Shown piece by piece: positions 59,019 through 64,000 of a stretch of DNA of 64,000 nucleotides. The notes below the pieces were generated by a model. That model had not been told where the DNA came from, made no database searches, and worked only from the letters and a program-made list of their open reading frames with translations. Position 1 is the stretch's first letter. Every line of letters begins with the position of its first letter. The position numbers and the translations under genes are program-made. Source of the stretch: PALSA-1296 sp038210275 (GTDB taxonomy: Bacteria; Bacteroidota; Ignavibacteria; Palsa-1295); NCBI GenBank assembly GCA_038210275.1, contig JBBQWV010000007.1, positions 73,379 to 137,378 of the forward strand, written 5' to 3'.

Positions 59019-59663
59019 ATGAAAAAAATCTTATGTAGTGGGACGGACTTTAGTCCGTCATTCCTGTCGAACAGACTAAAGTCCGTTCCACTGCTCTTGT
59101 TGATCGCAAGCATCCTATCAAGCTGCTCAAATAATTATCTATCAGGTGGAAATGAAATATTCATTCGCAAAATAGATGGATCGAACTATAACTACAAGCT
59201 TCTTTCGGTGCGCGATAGCTCGCTTGTTGTAATAGATGCAAAAAATGATGCGCCTCTTGAAAATTCTTATTCTCATGCAGAGATAATTCGGTTCGATTCC
59301 ATTTATAAAGTATATCGAGCCGGAAAGCGGACTGAAAGCCAATATATTATTGCTGCCACCGCTGGTTTCATTGGTGGTGCGCTATCAGGAGAATCACTTG
59401 CCCCTCCGGCAACTGCAATTCCACCACCAATTATTCCTGCAGGGTCTTTTTATGAAGTACCAACGCAGTATGATTATTCGAAAACGTATATCGATGCTGC
59501 AATAGGTGCCGTTGCAGGAGCTGCAGTGGGTTACTTTTTGGCTCGGATCATCCCCCCCAATGAAAAGCAGCTTCATCCAATTATTCTTCAGGATAAAGAT
59601 TTCCTGCGGCAGATCTCAAAGTATCCCGACATCGAACCGCCCGAACTCCAAAAAATAAAATGA
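59019..59663 (+). CDS. Small glycine-zipper lipoprotein, octet member 1, with a repeat inserted in its signal peptide
   Basis: 214 residues from the ATG at 59019 (59010 is also possible). The signal region reads MKKIL, then CSGTDFSPSFLSNRLKSVP encoded by a 56-bp palindromic repeat, then LLLLIASILSSC with the lipobox. The mature part has the family core YNYKLLSVRDSSLVVIDA, a glycine-rich membrane hairpin (AAIGAVAGAAVGYFLARI) and the end ISKYPDIEPPELQKIK. The lengthened, charged signal may impair export. Its stop overlaps the next ATG (ATGA). Unknown family, lineage-specific. Confidence 0.8.
   Translation: MKKILCSGTDFSPSFLSNRLKSVPLLLLIASILSSCSNNYLSGGNEIFIRKIDGSNYNYKLLSVRDSSLVVIDAKNDAPLENSYSHAEIIRFDSIYKVYRAGKRTESQYIIAATAGFIGGALSGESLAPPATAIPPPIIPAGSFYEVPTQYDYSKTYIDAAIGAVAGAAVGYFLARIIPPNEKQLHPIILQDKDFLRQISKYPDIEPPELQKIK
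59037..59092. repeat. GGACTTTAGTCC palindromic element (56 bp) inside a coding sequence
   Basis: AGTGGGACGGACTTTAGTCC ... GACTAAAGTCCGTTCCACT has 19-bp arms with one mismatch. It begins 4 nt after the fifth codon of the lipoprotein gene and keeps the frame open. Same length as 53998-54053 and 61960-62015. Confidence 0.9.
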
Positions 59664-60259
59664 AACGCATTGCATATTCCTTCCTTTTGATTTTCTTTGG
59701 TGCGCAATTTATAAGTTGCAGTAATAATTATCTCTCCGGTGGAAATGAAATATCCATTCGCAAAATAGATGGATCGAACTATAACTACAAGCTTCTTTCG
59801 GTGCGCGATAGCTCGTTGATAGTTATAGATGCAAAGGATGATGCACTTCTTGAGAATTCTTATTCTCATGCACAGATAATTGTCTTTGATTCAATTTATC
59901 AAATCTATCGCGAGCCATATCATCTGATTAAAAATGAAACTGTCGGAAGAGTTATAGCCGGTGCAGTTGGAGCAGGGCTTGGTGCTGGTTCATATTTCAT
60001 TCTGACTCGAAAAAATCGCAGTCAAGGCTTGGGTATGGCGTCTGATTTCGGTCTCGATATTATTGGTGTTACCATCGGTTTTTTTGGCGTAGCAATTATA
60101 TTTAAAGCCCTCTTTCCGAGTTTTCCATTCAATAATCTAATAATCCGAACAGTACCCAATAAGGAACTTCATCCTAAAATTGAAGAGGATAAAGAATTTC
60201 TCACCAAAATTTCTCTATATCCCAATGCCGAACCTGAAATGCTTAAACTTGTACATTAA
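59660..60259 (+). CDS. Small glycine-zipper lipoprotein, octet member 2
   Basis: 199 residues, lipobox AQFISCSNNY. The first 50 mature residues are almost identical to member 1 at protein and DNA level (NNYLSGGNEISIRKIDGSNY, then NYKLLSVRDSSLIVIDAKDD), so the duplication is recent. A glycine-rich hairpin (GRVIAGAVGAGLGAGSYFIL) and the end ISLYPNAEPEMLKLVH follow. The start overlaps the stop of member 1 by 4 nt. It ends 6 bp before member 3. Confidence 0.85.
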   Translation: MKRIAYSFLLIFFGAQFISCSNNYLSGGNEISIRKIDGSNYNYKLLSVRDSSLIVIDAKDDALLENSYSHAQIIVFDSIYQIYREPYHLIKNETVGRVIAGAVGAGLGAGSYFILTRKNRSQGLGMASDFGLDIIGVTIGFFGVAIIFKALFPSFPFNNLIIRTVPNKELHPKIEEDKEFLTKISLYPNAEPEMLKLVH

Positions 60260-60265
60260 ATTAAT

Positions 60266-60811
60266 ATGAATAAAATATTCTTTCTGATCGTTATTTCCTT
60301 ACTGCTCTCAAGCTGCTCGATCGGCTTTTCTGGTGCGCATCCTGATAAGAATGTGATCTCTCTTCGGATGAAGAACGGTGATCGCGGGAATTACCGATTG
60401 CTTTCTGTTCGTGATTCATCGCTTGTCGTTTTCCCGACCGATGAAATGTATGACGAGAGCACTTCGATAAGTCATGCACTCGTGATCCAAGACGATTCAA
60501 TCACTAAAATTACGACGGCAGGTCCTTCGCCGCTTATTCCGACAATTATCGGAGCCGCAGTTGGTACTGTTGCCGGAGTTGTTGCCTCACAAGTAATTCC
60601 ACATCCATCTGCATGTGAAACGTGTCCCAAATCTCCTATATTTGCAGGGTATCTTATCTTGAGCGGAGTAGTAGGAGGTGCGGCAGTGGGCTATCTTATT
60701 ACTCCGCAATACTCCCATTATGATCCCGCAGATCGGAATGATATTTACTCCCTCCGAAAAATTTCCCGATATCCCAACGGCGAACCCGAGATGCTGAAAC
60801 TTGTGCATTAG
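60266..60811 (+). CDS. Small glycine-zipper lipoprotein, octet member 3
   Basis: 181 residues, signal NKIFFLIVISLLLSSC with lipobox LLSSC. Core NYRLLSVRDSSLVVFPTDEM, glycine hairpin IPTIIGAAVGTVAGVVASQV and a second small hydrophobic hairpin (GYLILSGVVGGAAVGYLI). The end ISRYPNGEPEMLKLVH is the same as in member 2. It is co-transcribed with members 1 and 2. Function unknown. Confidence 0.85.
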   Translation: MNKIFFLIVISLLLSSCSIGFSGAHPDKNVISLRMKNGDRGNYRLLSVRDSSLVVFPTDEMYDESTSISHALVIQDDSITKITTAGPSPLIPTIIGAAVGTVAGVVASQVIPHPSACETCPKSPIFAGYLILSGVVGGAAVGYLITPQYSHYDPADRNDIYSLRKISRYPNGEPEMLKLVH

Positions 60812-60817
60812 TGGTTG

Positions 60818-60825
60818 TATATTTG
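60818..60825 (+). promoter_or_regulatory. TAnnTTTG box exactly 4 nt before a start codon (member 4)
   Basis: TATATTTG-CATC-ATG. The arrangement predicts a leaderless mRNA and selects 60830 as the start of member 4. Confidence 0.65.
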
Positions 60826-60829
60826 CATC

Positions 60830-61348
60830 ATGAAACGCATTGCATATTCTTTATTTTTAATCGCGCTTTTGAGTTGCGGATCGAAACCATCGTCTTCGAC
60901 GAACCGAATTGTCATCCAATTCCGTGATTCCGTTATTAAAGATTACTATTTGCTTTCTCTGCGAGAGCATTCAGTTGTGGTAACTCCTTATACTAATGAT
61001 TATTCATCAGTTGATACACTTGTTGCGCAGGCTCAGGTGGTTTCTTTCGAAAAGATAGAAAAACTTTATAGGAAATCCACTCCGACACTTTCCGATGAAC
61101 TTTGGTTTGGAGGTGCAGGATGTGCACTCGGCGGATTTACTTCAGCTTCAGTATATGTATTTGCCGATCGCCGTAAATTTGATTTTTCGTCTCCGCTTAT
61201 TGGCTTATCTACGGGATTACTTGTCGGTTTATTAGTCAATGCTAGTTACGAAGAGCTTTACCTTGATACACCAGAGCATCTTCTGGTTACCCGACGCCGG
61301 GCTTTGTATAGAGATGAAGAGCCTATTGAACTTCAAAAAATAAAATGA
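60830..61348 (+). CDS. Small glycine-zipper lipoprotein, octet member 4
   Basis: 172 residues from the ATG at 60830 (MKRIAYSLFLIALLSC), chosen because all paralogs begin MKRIAYS or similar and because the promoter box would be inside a longer frame. Core IVIQFRDSVIKDYYLLSLRE then HSVVVTP; hydrophobic hairpin LSTGLLVGLLVNASY; end RDEEPIELQKIK. The stop TGA is followed at once by the ATG of member 5. Confidence 0.85.
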   Translation: MKRIAYSLFLIALLSCGSKPSSSTNRIVIQFRDSVIKDYYLLSLREHSVVVTPYTNDYSSVDTLVAQAQVVSFEKIEKLYRKSTPTLSDELWFGGAGCALGGFTSASVYVFADRRKFDFSSPLIGLSTGLLVGLLVNASYEELYLDTPEHLLVTRRRALYRDEEPIELQKIK

Positions 61349-61349
61349 A

Positions 61350-61880
61350 ATGAAACGCATTGCATATTCTTTGCTTTTAATATTTCTGCTGAGTTGCGGA
61401 TCGAAATCCGAACTGAAAGGGAATCGCATTAATGTTTTCTTTCGAGACAGCCTCACCATACCTCATGAATACTACCTTCTTTTTGTTCGTGATAGTGCGT
61501 TAGTAGTTGCGCCTGGTTTTTATGATGCTCCGGGAAAGCCAATCACAATTGCAAATTCGAAAATCAATCATGTTCTCCATTCAGGCGATGGAAAAGTAAA
61601 AGCAATGTTCTTAGGCGGTATTATCGGCTGCACAACGGCTGCTGCAACAGTTGGTATTATAGGAATACATAATCGTGGAAACACAGAAGGTGGCTTAGGC
61701 ATCGGGGTAACTGCTGCCGTTGCTGCCGCGCCTGCGTTGGTTCTTGGAATGATCATTGGCTATAATCTTGCAGCTGATGAAGATAAATATAATCTCGAAA
61801 AAGAAGGTGATCGCTATGAACTTGGCGGATATGCAAAATATCCTGATACCGAACCTCTCGAACTCCAAAAAATAAAATGA
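61350..61880 (+). CDS. Small glycine-zipper lipoprotein, octet member 5
   Basis: 176 residues, MKRIAYSLLLIFLLSC signal. Core RINVFFRDSLTIPHEYYLLF then VRDSALVVAP; two glycine/alanine-rich hydrophobic stretches (MFLGGIIGCTTAAATVGIIG, GVTAAVAAAPALVLGMIIGY); end YAKYPDTEPLELQKIK. The stop TGA overlaps the ATG of a broken further copy at 61877. Confidence 0.85.
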   Translation: MKRIAYSLLLIFLLSCGSKSELKGNRINVFFRDSLTIPHEYYLLFVRDSALVVAPGFYDAPGKPITIANSKINHVLHSGDGKVKAMFLGGIIGCTTAAATVGIIGIHNRGNTEGGLGIGVTAAVAAAPALVLGMIIGYNLAADEDKYNLEKEGDRYELGGYAKYPDTEPLELQKIK

Positions 61881-61945
61881 AACGCATTGCATTTCCGAAT
61901 CCCACCCACAGAAGAAACCACATGCTATATATTTCTATCGGCTAA
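61877..61945 (+). pseudogene. Broken start of another octet-family lipoprotein
   Basis: The ATG overlaps the member 5 stop (ATGA), as between members 1 and 2. ATGAAACGCATTGCAT is identical to the start of members 2, 4 and 5. After MKRIA the sequence becomes unrelated (FPNPTHRRNHMLYISIG, stop at 61943). A ninth copy has lost its body; the 56-bp palindromic element lies 14 bp further on. Confidence 0.7.
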
Positions 61946-61959
61946 AGCAGATGCTTTAT

Positions 61960-62015
61960 AGTGGGACGGACTTTAGTCCGTCCGTCCAGAATCACGGACT
62001 AAAGTCCGTGCCACT
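61960..62015. repeat. GGACTTTAGTCC palindromic element, 56 bp
   Basis: AGTGGGACGGACTTTAGTCC ... ACGGACTAAAGTCCGTGCCA CT with 22-bp arms and one mismatch. It lies in the gap left by the broken ninth lipoprotein copy. Confidence 0.9.
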
Positions 62016-62120
62016 GAATTTCGTCGGTAGGATGTTTGATACATAGGCATGGGTTTCAATCTATGCCGGGGTTTATTGATGGCAGAAATTTCAAAATAAA
62101 ATAACCTTCCCATACCCCTA

Positions 62121-62164
62121 TTCGCCCATACCCCCATACGCCCGCCAGCTCCGCCGTACCTTTG
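62121..62164 (+). promoter_or_regulatory. C-rich upstream element and TAnnTTTG box of member 6
   Basis: TTCGCCCATACCCCCATACG followed by CCCGCC is repeated before member 8 (63189-63216, TTCACCCATACCCCCATACG then CCCACC). It ends in TACCTTTG (62157-62164), again exactly 4 nt before the ATG at 62169. This suggests a leaderless mRNA under a shared upstream element. Confidence 0.6.
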
Positions 62165-62168
62165 CATT

Positions 62169-62642
62169 ATGAAATACATTCTTTACTGTTTTCTTCTTAT
62201 CATTATTGCATTACAACTTGTCAGTTGCGGTCCATCGCATCCGATGAATTACATCGAAGTGCACTATCGCGATGCTCGTGTGATCTCTTATAGCCTACTT
62301 TCAGCAAAAGATTCAGCGCTTGTTGCGATACCGGTTGAGGGCGGATCATTTACAACGGAAGAAATTCCTTATACAAGTATCAGTCGTTTATTTTACCAGC
62401 GAAGCACCTGGGCGTATGAACTTCTGGGCTGCGCAGGCGGCTATGCAACCGGTGCAGCAGTCGTCTATTTATTTACGAAAAATGATCAGGGGCGCGGTGA
62501 TGGGCTTTCCGGTATTTATGGACTTCCATTTATTCCGCTCGGAATTTGGGCAGCTCATTCAGCAGCCGATGGAATGTCCGAACTCGATTTCGATTCACCG
62601 GATGGCCGCAAATTTCTGAACAAACGCGCCGGACATCCATAG
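62169..62642 (+). CDS. Small glycine-zipper lipoprotein, octet member 6
   Basis: 157 residues, signal KYILYCFLLIIIALQLVSC. Core NYIEVHYRDARVISYSLLSA then KDSALVAIP, a glycine-rich stretch (LLGCAGGYATGAAVVYLF) and a shorter end (DSPDGRKFLNKRAGHP) that lacks the ELQKIK/LKLVH tail. More diverged than members 1-5. It has its own promoter box. Confidence 0.8.
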   Translation: MKYILYCFLLIIIALQLVSCGPSHPMNYIEVHYRDARVISYSLLSAKDSALVAIPVEGGSFTTEEIPYTSISRLFYQRSTWAYELLGCAGGYATGAAVVYLFTKNDQGRGDGLSGIYGLPFIPLGIWAAHSAADGMSELDFDSPDGRKFLNKRAGHP

Positions 62643-62664
62643 AGATTTTTTTAGGAAACTTCTA

Positions 62665-62672
62665 TATATTTG
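62665..62672 (+). promoter_or_regulatory. TAnnTTTG box exactly 4 nt before a start codon (member 7)
   Basis: TATATTTG-TATT-ATG (62677), the same spacing as before members 4 and 6. Confidence 0.65.
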
Positions 62673-62676
62673 TATT

Positions 62677-63171
62677 ATGAAACACATCGCATATTCTTTT
62701 CTTTTGATCTTTGTGCTGAGCTGCGGATCGTCTTCGCATTTACACGGGAATCACGTTCGTATTCTTTTTCGCGATTCCATGTATAAGGAATTTCAGCTTC
62801 TTGCTGTTCGTGATAGCTCGCTTATTGTCCAATCCTATGCTGAAAATAATACCCCTGAACTAATCAAATTTTCGCGGATTGATCGTGTTTATCATGATGC
62901 CAACGGTAAATTTTATGGCGGTATATATGGTTCTGCAGCAGGTGTTGTTGCCCTTGGAGTTGCCGGCGCATTCACTTTTACGGGTGCATATGGTGGTATT
63001 GGGGTAGCCGCAGCAATAGCTCTTGGTGGAATACTTGGAATGCCTATCGGCTGTGCTGCCGCCAAAGAAGATAGTGGGTATGATCCAAACGATAAATCTG
63101 ATGTTCTTTCAATAAAAGCATTTGCTCTCTATCAATATGGCGAACCACCCGAATTGCAAAAAATAAAATAA
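62677..63171 (+). CDS. Small glycine-zipper lipoprotein, octet member 7
   Basis: 164 residues, signal MKHIAYSFLLIFVLSC. Core HVRILFRDSMYKEFQLLAVR then DSSLIVQSY; glycine-rich hairpin GGIYGSAAGVVALGVAGAFT and GIGVAAAIALGGILGMPIGC; end FALYQYGEPPELQKIK. Close to members 4 and 5 in ends and signal, with its own promoter box. Confidence 0.85.
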   Translation: MKHIAYSFLLIFVLSCGSSSHLHGNHVRILFRDSMYKEFQLLAVRDSSLIVQSYAENNTPELIKFSRIDRVYHDANGKFYGGIYGSAAGVVALGVAGAFTFTGAYGGIGVAAAIALGGILGMPIGCAAAKEDSGYDPNDKSDVLSIKAFALYQYGEPPELQKIK

Positions 63172-63224
63172 TCTCTCCATACGTCCATTCACCCATACCC
63201 CCATACGCCCACCTCATCCCGCCG

Positions 63225-63232
63225 TATTTTCG
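63225..63232 (+). promoter_or_regulatory. Variant TAnnTTTG box 4 nt before a GTG start (member 8)
   Basis: TATTTTCG-TAAC-GTG. One base departs from the consensus, but spacing and the C-rich upstream repeat match member 6. Confidence 0.5.
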
Positions 63233-63236
63233 TAAC

Positions 63237-63728
63237 GTGAAGTACATCCTGCTAATTGCATTTGCTCTGCTTATCTCAAGTTGCTCATCGAAACCGACGG
63301 TGACGATGGAGATGCAGAACCATACGAAATCCGATTGGATACTTGTCAGCGTGCGCGATACTTCCATTGTTGTATTGCCGACCTACGAGGAGATCGGCAA
63401 GGGGATTGCCTTCACGCATTGCGTAGTGATCCCATCTCGTGCGATCAGCAGAATTATTTTACATCCGAAGACTCCGTTTCTCTCGCGCATTCCATTTACA
63501 CTTTTTGGAATGGGAGTGGGTTTGGCTCTGAAAGCTTGCAACTGTGATGACAGAATTTATCATATCGTCCTTGCCGGAGTGATCGGCTATAATCTTAGCA
63601 TCGTAAAAATGCTTTTCGAAAGTTTCAAAGACGATGCCTATTTCCTCTGGCTTCCATCGGATAAAGAAAAGCTTCGAAAAGAATCGGTGTTTCCGGTAGA
63701 GCCGGAGATCATGCAGTACGTGAGGTAG
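63237..63728 (+). CDS. Small lipoprotein, octet member 8
   Basis: 163 residues from a GTG (first codons GTGAAGTACATCCTG), supported by the promoter box 4 nt upstream. Signal KYILLIAFALLISSC. Core VTMEMQNHTKSDWILVSVRD then TSIVVLPTYE; hydrophobic stretch FTLFGMGVGLALKA; end VFPVEPEIMQYV in place of EPEMLKLVH. The most diverged member. Confidence 0.8.
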   Translation: MKYILLIAFALLISSCSSKPTVTMEMQNHTKSDWILVSVRDTSIVVLPTYEEIGKGIAFTHCVVIPSRAISRIILHPKTPFLSRIPFTLFGMGVGLALKACNCDDRIYHIVLAGVIGYNLSIVKMLFESFKDDAYFLWLPSDKEKLRKESVFPVEPEIMQYVR

Positions 63729-63800
63729 CGACTCGTCACTACAAAAAAACGATGAATTATTCCTTTTTCAATCTCGTTGTCGATTTCGAAGGAACACGCT

Positions 63801-64000
63801 ATGAAAAAATACTTTTTCATCTTTCTTACTCTCGCTTCTGCGAGCGCTTTTGCACAAGAAAAATTCATGGTCGGCGCAGATATCGGCGCTAATTTTGCAA
63901 AGGATCATAATACAGTAGCTCCAAATGGCGAGACGGCTATTTATTCATCAACGATGCTTTATGGATTTGAAGCAGATTATCAGTTTACCGAATCCTATAC
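63801..64000 (+). CDS. Outer-membrane beta-barrel protein, N-terminal part (runs off right edge)
   Basis: The frame is open from the ATG at 63801 to the window end (66 codons). It has a signal peptide (MKKYFFIFLTLASASAFAQ) followed by EKFMVGADIGANFAKDHNTV and LYGFEADYQFTESYT. The alternating pattern of the first two strands suits an OmpA/PorT-like barrel. GAAGGAA upstream is a fair ribosome binding site, unlike the leaderless arrangement of the preceding lipoproteins. Confidence 0.75.
   Translation, partial: MKKYFFIFLTLASASAFAQEKFMVGADIGANFAKDHNTVAPNGETAIYSSTMLYGFEADYQFTESY

Noticed and set aside
1..64000. tRNA, rRNA and T9SS machinery genes (porV, sprA and others)
   Set aside because: Looked for but none seen; only T9SS cargo-type sorting domains are present in the window.

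Overview
The window looks like a chromosomal segment of a free-living bacterium of the Bacteroidota/Ignavibacteriota/Kapabacteria side of the FCB group. Several proteins end in a type A C-terminal sorting domain of the type IX secretion system (T9SS). Bacteroidota-type promoter boxes (TTTG, about 19-23 nt, TAnnTTTG) precede several genes, lipoproteins and YCF48/BNR-type propellers are abundant, and GC content is moderate. The exact phylum is inferred. No rRNA, tRNA or CRISPR array was found.

Left part (1-9.7 kb): the 5' part of a secreted propeller protein, then an accessory patch (orphan XRE regulator, HARE-HTH nuclease, small hypothetical gene, 5'-truncated PD-(D/E)XK nuclease). A repeat-filled intergenic zone follows around a VOC protein. 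After it come rpsA, a DUF4160/DUF2442 pair and a PNGase F-like T9SS cargo.

9.8-14.6 kb holds the most unusual system: two tandem paralogous operons. Each encodes an ECF sigma factor followed, with a 4-nt overlap or a 4-nt gap, by a single-pass inner-membrane protein. That protein has a short cytoplasmic N-terminus, a large periplasmic part and a C-terminal T9SS sorting domain. Both operons carry the same 15-nt box 18-19 nt before the sigma start codon. I infer an ECF/anti-sigma circuit wired to the T9SS.

14.6-27 kb: serine hydrolase, menG/ubiE, LD-carboxypeptidase, a stripped-down amidohydrolase, an outer-membrane barrel and two PKD lipoproteins. Then comes a GmrSD-type restriction enzyme placed 2 bp upstream of a half-length carB. 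The carB fragment is followed by two identical palindromes and an ORF6N gene. 27-50 kb: mostly envelope proteins (DUF885 peptidase, lipoproteins, T9SS propellers, a 965-residue YadA-head-like repeat protein, a choice-of-anchor repeat protein), plus prfA, a wHTH+HEPN cassette, a DUF92 protein and a flippase.

50-59 kb: a scattered minus-strand set of HK97-type phage genes (prohead protease, capsid, connector, two small morphogenesis-like genes) interleaved with plus-strand secreted proteins and mobile palindromic repeats. 59-63.7 kb: eight consecutive paralogous small lipoproteins plus one broken copy, several with a promoter box exactly 4 nt before the start codon. The right edge cuts an outer-membrane barrel gene.

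Two themes run through the window. Tandem gene duplication is frequent (sigma/anti-sigma, PKD lipoproteins, DUF4412 pair, fibre-like pair, lipoprotein octet). Short palindromic repeat elements lie between genes and, in two cases, inside reading frames.
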